DNA from: Calvatia gigantea
Taxonomy: Eukaryota > Basidiomycota > Agaricomycetes > Agaricales > Lycoperdaceae
DNA length: 64,000 bases
Direction of reading: 5' to 3'
Assembly (NCBI GenBank): GCA_025093985.1
Contig: JACAAK010000012.1
Span: forward strand, 2,046,001-2,110,000
This document shows positions 1 through 10,445 of this stretch, piece after piece (position 1 is the stretch's first letter; each line of letters starts with the position of its first letter). Made by a program: the position numbers and the translations under genes. The notes beneath the pieces were generated by a model. The model did no database searches and had not been told where the DNA came from. It worked only from the letters and a program-made list of their open reading frames with translations.

Positions 1-610
1 CGGGATCGTCGTTTTCAAACTCAAAATTGTCAAAGACTTGATCCATTTCCTCAATATCCTGTTGCTAAGAATTAGGCCGGTTTCGAATAAAATATTTTCG
101 ATACTTGCCCAAGCAATTAATATGGCTTTGTTGCTCGTCGCCGCGAAGGCTTTGATGAGTTCAAAGACACAGGTTTTGATGCTGTTTGATTCATTGGTAG
201 TGCTAGGGAAGCAGTCGGTACTTGCTTTTAAGACTTGGGGGTACAAGACACACCATGTTACATCAACCTTGAGGCCGAGGTTTCCCGCGACAACTGCAAC
301 AGTCTGGAATGCAGCGTCACATTTCCCGGTATCGGGATCAGGCCTGCACGATATGATTTTTCCAATATCAGCGCTGCTCGAAGTACCAAAGCGCTATATA
401 TTGGGGTCAAAGTCTGAGTCTGTTGAGGAACTGAACACGTACAGAAACCATGCAAGAAGAAGCCCTACTGCGACCAACTGGAGTCAGCCCACCAGCGCCC
501 AAACTCGCCCTTTCGGCCTCCCGGACGACATAAATGGTGTTGCTGAACGCAAGGATTTGAGTAATGCACAAGAGCACCACGGACAATAAGCTGGCAAATT
601 TGTGCTGCAT
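1..610 (-). CDS. Secreted phosphoglycerate-mutase/histidine-phosphatase-like protein (3' end outside window)
   Basis: Starts at 610 with a clear signal peptide (hydrophobic residues 6-22). The motif IYVVREAERASLG, then GGLTPVGRSRA, matches the N-terminal strand and helix of secreted fungal phosphoglycerate-mutase-like proteins. My model is exon 1 610..443, intron 442..394 (GTACGT...TATAG, 49 bp), exon 2 393..109, a GC-AG intron 108..59 and exon 3 58..1 running off the edge. Splicing joins RASSCMVS to RFGTSSSADIGKI in phase, the usual continuation of the family, followed by DPDTGKCDAAFQ and KTCVFELIKAFAATSNKAILIAW. In true histidine phosphatases the first motif is RHGE; here it reads REAE, so the catalytic His is absent and activity is doubtful. 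The GC donor of intron 2 is inferred from phase only. The family call is moderately secure; the function is not known. Confidence 0.6.
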
Positions 611-2018
611 TGCAAAGGAATGTGAGATTCAAAAGAGTGTGTGGGTTGAACTGGACTCCGTGACACCGGTGGGTTGAATCCAGCCACGAACCCCTCAAGT
701 TATATAGCTTCAGTAGCAGTGCCCCTGTAAGAGACTCAAGAATGATCTAAGCACCATGACATCGACTCTGAGAGCAGAAAAATCCGAGTAAAGGTACGCT
801 GCCTCGCTACACTAGAGCCCGACAGTGGCTCAACGTGAAGCTAACGCCCTATCGAAGCGGGCGGCTTTAAGCTGGACAGTTCGCTCCGAAATGGTACAAT
901 CGTTTGTCGTTGATGTCTGGTTGAAAGACGACGTCCGTCGAGGTAACTCCGAGCACGAACGACTGAACGAGGCCCAGTTGAAAATGAGCAAAAATATCAC
1001 AAAATCCGCAACATAGTGGTGTGTGGTATCTTTGGGGAAGGCTGTTCCTGATAGCCCGACTCGCGGTGTAGCCGGCGCGCAATTTGAGGTGATCGGTGAT
1101 TTACAAATGCAGCACCAGCATTGCTCACAGGCACGAAGAACCATTCCACGGCCGAGTCCTAGACGCCTCTAACGAATGAAGTGTGCCAGTAGACGATGAC
1201 CCCGAACCGGTGGGAAGCATCAATTTTCCGCATATTTATTACCAAGAAGCAGAAAGTGCGGCTTTGCAGCCGGGTAGCGGGTGCAAAAAAAGAGTGGAGC
1301 TGTCGTAAGCCTTGCGGGCGTTCGTGGCAACGCTCGCACAGTCCCTGGGGACCTGAAGCCCAAAAAGAGAGCCAAGCACACCTCTGCCAAACTTGGCACG
1401 GCACAACCCACTTCACATAACCACCTCAAGTTTCAAGGCATCAAGGTATCTGGCTATTTTTCTTACAATCGTCATCAAGGACCGGTATAAGAATCCCTTA
1501 AACATCAAAATATCCTCTCTCCTGACCTAATTTCAGTGCCCAGTGGCACGGGGTAAATTCCGGAACACGAGCAGAACTGTCAACATGCATCCCAGGATGA
1601 TGGTCATGTTTTCGGATTACGTAGTAAGTCCCCTTACATTCTCTTGGTACAACAGTTGAGTCTCACATCCACTTTAACTCAGTAAACTGCATACCTGGGA
1701 GAATTAAGTCCTTGCGGTGGATCCCGCACTTACTGACATCCCCTTGGCTTAAGTCAGGATGTGCCCGTAGTCTTCCTACTGCAGAAAATACACATTACTC
1801 GCCGATGCCCTCTCCACCGTGATCAATTTCTCAGGCGTTGAAATGCTTTCAATGCAAACCCTTTCTGGTCGTCACCTTCCGTCAATAGAGAATCCATTAA
1901 AAAAAGGACGGCAGATCTCGCGAAAGGATAAAGCAACGTTGTAATGAATGACGGCATGTAAATCCTCTTCCCCCCGCCTTTTCTTTCTTCTTACTCCCCC
2001 TCTAAGATTGTTGGTGCG
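611..2018. other. Intergenic region, no supported gene
   Basis: Short open frames on both strands (for example 830..1144 minus, 1281..1490 plus) lack recognisable domains, splice-consistent extensions or family resemblance. This is most likely shared upstream sequence of the divergently transcribed genes at 610 (-) and 2019 (+). Confidence 0.5.
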
Positions 2019-3245
2019 ATGAAGCTTGAAGATTCGCCGTCAGCCGGCAATGAGCCTGCTATTATTAACATGGCCGTAGGAGGTGCCTGTGCGTCCAGAG
2101 TGGTTGTCTGACGCCCTTATAGCTGACTCCTGCAGGTGGCGCATTCGCTTTGCAGGTCTTGGAGCTCTTTTCTGGTTTTCCAGATGAAGTTGATCTGATC
2201 TGGAGGTCCGTTCCCAATCTCTTCAAAAGCATGACGAGTACTTAAAGCCGTGTCAGCCAAAGCCGAACTATAAGCACGTTTCTGTACTTCTGGTCACGAT
2301 ATGTCTCTCTCTTGATACAAATGTATCTGTCTCCCCGCCAACCACCACGGTTCGAAAGCCTCACACCCTTCCTAGCTTTGATCTCGTAATGACGCAATAC
2401 CTCTATACGGCCCGCCCAAGCCCCAAGGCCTACCTTTTGATCACCTCCTACAAAATTATCGCCGCACAAATGACGCTCACATGTGTAGAAATCATCATGA
2501 TAGTCCGAGGTATTGCATCTTCTGCTTATCTTATGGACCTGATAGTTTCCATTCTAGTATACTACCTCTATAACCGCACGCGGTGTGCTAGATACTGCCT
2601 TACAATGATCTACGTCCTCGGCCTACTCCCCGAAGTAACTGGCGACACGCTAATAATCGCACAATTAAGTAAAGAACAGACTTGCGTGTTCAAGCCTTGC
2701 TACGGGGCCTACCTAATCACCTTCTCGTGGGTTGATAGATTGGTCTGATGGTATCACCTTTATAATTTGAACAATGTCACGGCAGGGCAGGCGCTGGCTT
2801 CATTCAGGGATCGCTCGTAGTCATGACTTGTTTCCAAAAACTGAGGGTCAGACAGTGGTTACGAACGCCACTTACGAGTTTGGTGTTGCGAGATGGCTTT
2901 GTGGCTTTTCTCTTCCTTCTTGGTGAGCATGGGGATGCTCCTTGACCCATGTTGGTGCTGAAGGGGCTTTCAAGTCTTTCTGTCGACTATTATTACCATT
3001 GAGATTATTGATCAACTCCCCGCCCCATTTTGGAACACCGCATTTGCGTGGTATATTTCCATTATATCCATAGCAGTATGCGTATTCCCATCTGGTTGCA
3101 ACTTCCACTGATCGTTCAGTAGGGCTGCCGACTTACGCTCAGCGTGCGTCGACTCGCAGTCACAGCCTCAAGCAACCACAGCAGGGCTTCGACTGGACCC
3201 CAATTAACGTCAATGGTTGTAACAGCCGACACTGGTTCGTCCTAA
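2019..3245 (+). CDS. DUF6533 seven-transmembrane protein, complete, 281 aa
   Basis: Eight exons join in phase: 2019..2082, 2136..2205, 2275..2322, 2376..2509, 2558..2726, 2786..2922, 2975..3075 and 3123..3245 (846 nt including stop). The N-terminal helix followed by the acidic/aromatic motif FSGFPDEVDLIW, then YFWSRYVSLLIQM, is the DUF6533 signature (helix, D/E-E-V-x-x-I-W, then an R-Y helix). EIIMIVR spliced to VYYLYNRTR is the conserved LRVYALYNRSR-like block, and the last exon has CRLTLSVRRLA, the family's C-terminal arginine-rich motif after the final helix. The family is an Agaricomycete-rich group of integral membrane proteins with no established function. The introns are 45-69 bp. Start and stop fit the frame without any repair, so I take the gene as functional. 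The weakest part of the model is the donor/acceptor pair around 2323..2375. Confidence 0.75.
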
Positions 3246-4191
3246 AATTGTACCACATGCCTCACACACCTACACAAGGAAACCACCTAACCGTAGCGTT
3301 TTAGAGCTTGAAAGGGTTGCTAAACACCCCACATCACGTGTGCACCCCCTGGTCAAACCCCTTCTTTAAGTCGACTGCACCCTTCGTCCTGTGGATTATC
3401 TAATTGTGATTGGAGCACCTTATTCGTCGGCTTCGAAGAATCTGGTTAAGTGCAAGACCCGCCAGCTAACCGTGGTTGGGAAAGGGACAGGGTGGCGCTA
3501 CCCAGAGACTGACCGCTGCACTACTCGAACTATTTCTGAAGGGGTGCAGAAGTTGCCAGGACACCATATTATAACCCAGTCATACATCATTAGGGGGTAG
3601 ATGGGAATGAGGGAACTCATCGTCTTCTTCAGATTGATGGCCTTTCCTCGTGGAGGGGGGAAACGTACACCCAAAGCCAATTCTTCTACTCTTTCTATTT
3701 CATCTATCACCACCCGAATAAAGGTTTTGGCTTGAGAGTCACGGAGGGGCCCATTCTGACCTTGAGTATGTGACGGGAACTAAATAACCATGTTGATCCC
3801 CAGTATTTCGTAGCCTTCTTGATTTGGTGGTGAGGAGACCGCCCTAGCGAGGATCATGAATAAATGTCAACAGTTCTGAGTCTGGCGAAACATGCGACCG
3901 GGTGTTACGGTTTAAACCAGCCGACTACATAGCCTTTTGCCTCCAGCCAGGTCCCCCGCATGCACTTCTACATGACCACGACATGCAACTGTGCGTGACT
4001 AGCTCGGAAGCCAATGGAAACCGCCGCTTTTCTGGTCTCATCAACCAGATGGTTTTGCTGAAACCGTTGATGTGGTAGTGTCATGGCTGGAGTTGACATA
4101 GCCGATACCGACACGTCACGGTATATTCCCAACAAATATATACATTTGCCCCCTCTGCGAGGTGCGCCTATCCCCCAAATGATATCGGAAT
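3246..4191. other. Intergenic, no supported gene
   Basis: It lies between the DUF6533 gene and the BiP-derived pseudogene. No domain or splice-consistent frame was found. The segment just upstream of 4192 should hold the former promoter of the chaperone copy, but no obvious heat-shock or UPR element was recognised. Confidence 0.4.
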
Positions 4192-6539
4192 ATGACATCG
4201 GTCCCTAACCTCTTCTTCGTTGTCTTTGTGGTCTTCTGCCTTTGTCCCTTGATCGTGCAAACAAAAGGAGACGACCCCCGGGTATGGTACTGTCATCGGT
4301 ATTGGTATGTGCTTTTTCTTCTTTCCGTCGCATACAGCCTGACGGCATTTCGCTAGATTTCGGACAACGTACGCCCAATCACTTCAACTTCATTCTCACC
4401 TCTGATTCAAATATTCACTTCCAGCAATGTCATTCTTGCGTTGGGTAGATGGCACCTCTTGTACCGCTCCACCTTTGTCTAACCACCTCTGCTTTCACCG
4501 TCGGACAAGATGGCCGCGTAGAAATTATCGCTAATAACAAAGGCCATCGGACTACACCATCATGGGTGAGCTTCACTAATGGGGACCCGCTGTAAGATTT
4601 GTGTTTCTTGTTCCAGTACATACACGCACACTGCTTCCAGGGTTGGTGACGGCGCCAAAAATCTCCTTAACTCCAACAGTCTTCGAGGCCAGGCGTTTGT
4701 TTGGCCGCGGTATAAACCATCCAGAACTCAGTCGTGATATGAAGCGATGGCCTTCAAAATCGCTGAGAAGAATGGAAGGCCAGCTGTTATCGTCAAGCAC
4801 AGGGATAGGGACCGTATCTCTACCCGCGAAGAAATTTCCACTATAACCACCGGCAAAATGAAGGAGACCACTTATCTTGGGTATAGGGTCACACGCTGTC
4901 GTCATTGTCCCCCCAGGACTTGATCTTCATATTTGCCCTTCCTTTTCTCCCGTGAAGCTTGACTCTTATGTTTGTTGCAGACTTCAACGACGCACAGTCA
5001 AGCTATTAAGGATGCTGGAACACTTGCTAATCTCACTGTCCTCCGTATTATCAATGAGCCTGTTGCCGCCGGGATTGCGTATGGCCTTAACAAGAGCGGT
5101 GGCGACTCTTACGTCGTTATGTACCATCTTGGTGGCGGAACTTGTGATATTTCCCTGCTCTCCACCGAAGATGGTGTCTTCGAAATCTTGGCTACTGCTG
5201 GGGACACCCACCTTGGCGGCGCTGACTTTGATTACCGTCCTGGACTACCTCGTTAAAACGTACAAGGATGTGACTAATGCTGACCCTATCAAGAACGTCA
5301 ATGCTCTCAAACTATTGAAGTATGATGTTGAGAGGGCCGAGATTGCACTCTCAAGCCAGCTGTCCACCCACATTGACATCCAATCCCTTGAAAAAGTTGA
5401 CTTCTCCGAGACCCTAACTCGCACCGAATTTGAAGAATTGAACATGAACATTTTTCATGAGACTGTGAAGGGAGTCGAGCGAGTCTTGAAGGACGCCAAT
5501 GTCAAGAAAGAGGATATCGATGAGGTATACCGTTCGATATCCATCAATGGTTCGAGGCTCATTCATCTACTCAGGTGATTCTCATGGGTGGCTCCACCCG
5601 CATACCTAAGGTGCAACAACTCCTTCGGGAGTTTTTCAATGACAAGGAGCCATCCCAGGGAATTAACCCTGATGAGCTCGTCGTTTAAGGTGCTGCCATC
5701 CACGGCGATATTATCTCTAATTTCGGCGCAGTTCAAATGAACATCATTATGGACATTACCCCGCTCAGCCTCGGCGTTGAGACCGAGACCACCGACGGGG
5801 TCTTCACCAAACTAATACCTCGCAACAGCATTACGCCTATTAGAAAGAGTCAAATCTTCTCTACTGCTGCTGACAACCAATCTAACGTCCTCATCCAGAT
5901 CTTCCAGGGGGAGCTTGCTCACCAAAGACAGTCACCTTCTCGGCAAGTTCGAGCTTACTGGCATCTCCCGCCTCTCTTGGCGCTCCCCAAATTGAGGTTA
6001 CCTTTGAGGTTGACATCAATGGGATCATGAAAGTTTCTGTGGCCGACAAGAGAACATGAGTAGCTTTCATGATCCTCACCTCTAACCATATCTTACAACT
6101 CTGAATATAGTGGTAGGTCTGAGGCTATCACTACCGAGAGCGGAGAGGGCCGTCTCTCTTAAAAACATTTTAACTGCATGATTACCAATGGTGAGAGGTT
6201 TGCTGTTGGAGATGAAGCCCAGTGCCAGAACATTGGAGCCTTCAACTTGTTTCCATCCTCAACCCACAATCTCAAAGGCCGGGCGGATTTTCTTGATCAG
6301 AATATTAACAAGGGCAAGAAGATGATCCCGGGAACCACAAGGAGTGATGGGATTACCTTCAGCGCTAGCCTGGGAACAGTGAAAAGAAGTTGGTTGGTGG
6401 GTAGCCATCTTTAAATGCCAAATCCAATCGGCCGGTTTCAATATCTACAGAGGCTGAAGGCATTGTTAATCTTGCAACCAACAAACCCCATCCCCAAGTT
6501 ACCGGCTCATCTTCCAATCATAGCCATGATGAATTGTAA
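4192..6539 (+). pseudogene. KAR2: Decayed ER Hsp70 (BiP/Kar2/GRP78) gene with signal peptide and HDEL still readable
   Basis: Colinear Hsp70 similarity runs over the whole gene. An ATG at 4192 begins a signal peptide (about 24 hydrophobic-rich residues). Then come YGTVIGI, SCVG, GRVEIIAN and TPSWVSFTNGDPL, a long ATPase-domain stretch near 4980-5240, the segment ending VKKEDIDE near 5525, a recognisable intron at about 5525-5575, [13 protein letters not shown], and the substrate-binding domain from about 5737. The frame ends HDEL-stop at 6525..6539, the ER retrieval signal. It is broken in at least six places: frame changes near 4274, 4650, 4750, 4990, 5235 and 5920, a TAT-to-TAA type stop at 5686..5688, and apparent loss of the acceptor near 4495. 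Conserved residues are also replaced (DLGGGTFD reads HLGGGTCD). Known BiP folds secretory proteins; this copy cannot encode it. An intact copy presumably exists elsewhere. Confidence 0.85.
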
Positions 6540-6958
6540 TTGGTGCCATCGGCTTTGCTCACATTAGCTCGCGGACCTGAGACAGCCGGATATCTACTTG
6601 TCACGCTCGGACCCTAAGCGGATTGTATGCCGTCCTATATATACCGATCAAACCTCTCATTCCCAAGAGCAAAAACCATTGCAACCGCACATAAATCCAC
6701 GAAAAACCATTCTTTGACTACCTCTCCCTCGAGGTACAATATCGACAGGGAAAGCACAAAAGAGTTCAAGCTCTCAAATATTGACGAGCCTTGTGTCAGT
6801 GGCCACCACTTGTTGGATCCCAAGCTTCAGCGCTTCGTCTGGGGTCTGAGACCCGGAGACCTGAGCGCTTAAGCAGAAGCAACCCTGCCCGATTTAGGAA
6901 CCAAGGCCTTGATTCAATTTACCTCAACACTCACTATCGGTTCTCTCAGCATCACGAC
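6540..6958. other. Short intergenic / upstream region of the TIGR04076 gene
   Basis: Open frames here run into the next gene's frame but show no family resemblance. It probably contains the promoter and 5' UTR of the gene starting at 6959. No element could be named. Confidence 0.35.
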
Positions 6959-7372
6959 ATGTTAGCAGACCACCAAGACAAGTTTGACTTATACGATCTC
7001 CGTGTTGAAGTTATCTGTCCACCAGGAAAAACAATCTATTGTGGTGCAAAAGAGGGGGATTACTTTGAGCTACGTGGTGAGATGTTGCATCTCCCGCCTG
7101 GCCAAGGATTCTCAATATACTCTCTATGTGAGTACTTCCCAGCCAGATACAGAATGACTTGATGTCTTTTACATGCAGCCTCTGTACTCCCTCTCCTAGC
7201 AGCTAAGCAACGGCTAACGCATCCCAATGACTGGATGACGACCGATTGTGAGGTGGCTTGTCCGGATCCAAACTGTCCGTCAAGGTTGAGAATAATCCGG
7301 ATTGGGAGTCGAGCGTTTAGGCATGCAGAGGTCACTGCGAACTCTTTGAGCAACCAGGGAACTCGTGATTGA
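6959..7372 (+). CDS. TIGR04076 family protein, complete, 120 aa
   Basis: Two exons, 6959..7127 and 7179..7372, separated by a 51 bp GTGAGT...TGCAG intron, give 363 nt in phase with no repair. The product reads as a typical fungal TIGR04076 protein: LYDLRVEVICPPGK, CGAKEGDYFELRGEML, LPPGQG, then after the intron VLPLLAAKQR, HPNDWMTTD and the Cys motif CPDPNCPSRLRI. The paired cysteines could bind a metal, but no function is established for the family. The ATG at 6959 is chosen because the conserved domain begins about eight residues later; a longer frame upstream lacks similarity. It is the only clearly intact gene between the BiP pseudogene and AP-1 mu. Confidence 0.85.
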
Positions 7373-8363
7373 TAGTTCTAACACTTATATGTCTCATCCG
7401 CTCTCGGGGACTCAATCTGTTAACCATCTGGCCGTTTGTTGAATGTACCACATTGAAGCTCAGCATCTTGTGGCTACCTCCTAGAATGTTACCGATGTTA
7501 TATTAACGTTAGGTCTCTCGATTCTTCTTGGTCAGTGCACCAAGGCCGCCAACCTCCCTATTTACCGAGTTGCTGGAGGAAAATCCATGCAAGTTATCAA
7601 TTCCTTGGGTTTGGGTGAAGAGAGGTAAAAAGAGATGAAATGCCTATCTCTCAGACTAGGATCACCGATGATCACACAATCTGGGCTGGTGCTTGTCTAT
7701 CACGCTTTATAACTTTTAGTTATGGCATCATGTTACCCTTGTCCGTCAATGGTTCCGAAGAACAGGACTTGACGGGGCGCCGAGCAATGTGACTCCCCCA
7801 TGTAAATCCCGAAAAATACATGTCAACTGATAGGATTGGTAACCCGGGTCGAAGAGACAAAAGATGAGAGCGACTCCAGCAAGCTGGGAATATTTTACAC
7901 TTCGTTAATCAATTGTGCGCATGAAGGACTCCCGAGTAGCGTTGTAACTTGTAGGCGAAGCGTTTTGCACAGGAAACTTCCCGTTCTTCTATGAGGTATT
8001 TGAAGGTTATATATGATCGGGAAGCCTATAGATCTTGTGAAATTGCGGCTCCATCGTATCACGAAGGGCAACTCGGATTTTTATGGTATCACAAAGAAGG
8101 AGTGGTTTGGGTATCGGAAATGAGAGCTACGGCGAAGCCACCGATGGTGTTAGAAGGTTATCGGGGACATGACGTTCCCACTAGCGGGGACATAAGTGCA
8201 GCTGGCACTCGTCACAGTACGCACCTCCAATCCAATTCCATGATGAAGCCATGGCTCGCAACAAGATTTCCAGCAGGGTTAGATGTTCTCATTTACTTTA
8301 CACAGCCATTTTGTGACTGAAAGAGAATATAAAGTTACACCACTTCAGAAAAAAAACTAGAGG
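7373..8363. other. Region without a recognised gene
   Basis: An open frame at 7991..8320 (+, 109 codons) and a short stretch at 7515..7628 look mildly protein-like, but they have no recognisable motif, no conserved splice context and no counterpart elsewhere in the window. I do not call them genes. Confidence 0.4.
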
Positions 8364-9490
8364 ATGAATGCACAAAGGTTAAACACATATTCCTTAACGT
8401 TCAGACCTTTGTTTGAACATCAGGGTAACATGGCCATTAGGGACGACCTCCACGATCACAGAGTTGCCCTTCTTCAAATCGATAGTGGGGGGCAGATGGT
8501 CTTCAATGAAACGGACAACCTCATCCGTGAACCTTTCTCCAATACCGTCAGGCTCATTCCGTAACTCGTGAAATGCACCCTCATAAAGGGAAAGCCTTTT
8601 ATCATGGGCAGTAACCTTGTCGATAAACTTTTGTGAATGATGTCACTTTGTCTCCTGTTCCATGGGTGATCAGAACCTAAAACGTCTTTGAGTGGATAGC
8701 AAAGATGAAGTGAGATATAAACATCACTAGAAGAGAGGTAGGGCTAAATTTTGTGATGGGTAGTCACAAATGCTTCGCCGTACGTGAGCATGTCCATAAG
8801 GGCCCTCAACGAACATGACAGTTTGATAAGCGGGTCGTTGACATAGCCATCGTTGGAAGGTTTATTTGTGCGATAAGTTCTGGGCAGCATAAGTCACACA
8901 TGTTAAACGCGCCAGAGAGGGAGGAGCTCTGACCTAAGCATCGAGAGGAACAGCGATCGGAGCATAAGGCATGAGAAGACTCGCCTTGACTCCAAGCCAC
9001 CTTTGAAGTCTCGATACAAGCTTGATCTGCCGAAAGAAAGGGCTATTGACAATAACACCAAGAAGAGAAGAAATCTCGGATTTATGAGGAGAGTTGATCC
9101 TGTGCGCAACAAAGCCCAGGACCTGTATGCCTCCCCTACATCACCTTAAAACGCCATTTCTCGGAAAAGGGACCTCCGGGTGGACTCACCACAGCATGAC
9201 CCATTAAGAAGAGAGGCACATCTTTAAATGTTTCCTTTGCATGTCCTACGGCCCATGCAATACCCTTCATCTGGTCCTTCCATCCCCATCCACGCAAGTC
9301 GAACGTGAATATTGCGATACTGCGTTGAGCAAAGCGGAGGTGATAGCAGGCGCCTGCCTATGTGTTCGGTGTAGCTAAGGATAAAGACCATAGCAGCCTT
9401 TGGGCAGCCATCGCTAGGAAGGTATGTACGGGTGTAGAACTGAGTTTTGGAGGGTCCTTGAAGCCAGGCCTCAGTGTACACTGGAGCCAT
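8364..9490 (-). pseudogene. Decayed monoacylglycerol-lipase-like alpha/beta hydrolase (MGL copy 1)
   Basis: This is a paralogue of the genes at 52641 (+) and 59594 (-). Reading from 9490: APVYTEAWLQGPSKTQFYTRTY, a damaged oxyanion region (FILSYTEHIGR), then an internal deletion of about 25 codons joining FDLRG to WKDQMKGIAWA, then DVPLFLMGHAV. Further exons can be read with stops and frame changes: LGFVAHRINSPHKS, RWLGVKASLLMPYAPIAVP, HGTGDKVTS, KFIDKVTAHDKRLSLYEG and AFHELRNEP. The nucleophile elbow is GHA instead of GHS. The intact family cleaves monoacylglycerols to fatty acid and glycerol on lipid droplets or membranes. Several frame breaks plus the deletion make this copy non-coding. Its place just before a membrane-protein copy on the same strand repeats the arrangement at 59.6-63.9 kb. 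Confidence 0.8.
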
Positions 9491-10445
9491 CCTCTTGCGA
9501 CTTTATGGCACTTTTGGGAGTTGAGGGGCTTAACTTAAGGGGTACCAGCCTCAGTAGCGGCTTCAAATACGATCCGGCCTAGCGGCGCCGTGGCGTTAGA
9601 CATTACTGCCCAAGTAAGTTCATAGATTGCACAGATAAGCTTCGCCCAAAAGTCCCAGGAAAACCCTCGCCCATGCTCGTGGCTGGCTGTGATCGCCTTA
9701 GACGAAGGTGACGAGCCACTGTGTGTGAGGTTCCCTTTGCCTGATCGCCACTGGGTGCTATCTATCGCATTTTGGCCATCACTCCAAGTATGGGGTCACA
9801 GGGGAGGTAAGCCATCCCCCAGGAAGCTAAGAGTGGCCGTCTTCCCAATTTCTCGCGAAGCAATCTAAGTTCCTGCCACAGGATACACTCTTCAAACTTA
9901 TGGCCCCAACTTGAGGGATATTGGAGCCCATTTCCTCGAGATGCCCAAACCAGTGGACGACAAAGTCAACCTCATGTTCAAAGATCTCCAGATGGCATCC
10001 CCAGATCCCGAGCCCCTGACACTCAAGCCGATCTTAGACTAATAGGCAAGTGAAACTGCCGCATGTCGGGTCGGAGGACAGGGAGGTTGACCATGTGTCA
10101 CTGGTGTTGGCTAAAGGCGGTCCTAGAGACAAGGTATTCACTGATTCCTCCGTATTCTTCAACCACTGTTCTGCAGGCTATGAGCTGTGATCAAGTCATT
10201 CCCCTCCTTGCATGTGTCTTCAATACTTTGCACCATTTGAATCAACTTGTTTAAGCCCTGCAAAGGCCTGTGCTAGGAGATCTCCATAATACATCCTATA
10301 CAATATGTGATGGGGTGTCTACATTGACACACATAATCTGGGGATGGGGGTAATAAATCCCCAATGAAGCATGGACAATGCATGTACCCCTACAATACTC
10401 AGGACAGAGAGAAGTATAATGGGAGAAAAGACACTTTCATAGAAA
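9491..10445. other. Spacer between the two decayed paralogues
   Basis: No recognisable coding sequence on either strand. It corresponds in position to the 1.55 kb spacer between the intact lipase and membrane protein at 60.8-62.3 kb. Confidence 0.4.

Noticed and set aside
38..589. 183-codon open frame on the plus strand
   Set aside because: It lies antisense to the phosphoglycerate-mutase-like gene, whose minus-strand exons have a signal peptide, family motifs and splice phase; the plus frame has none.
1196..1490. Lys/Arg-rich frames resembling a small basic protein
   Set aside because: Composition alone; two overlapping frames, no recognised domain and no start context favouring either.
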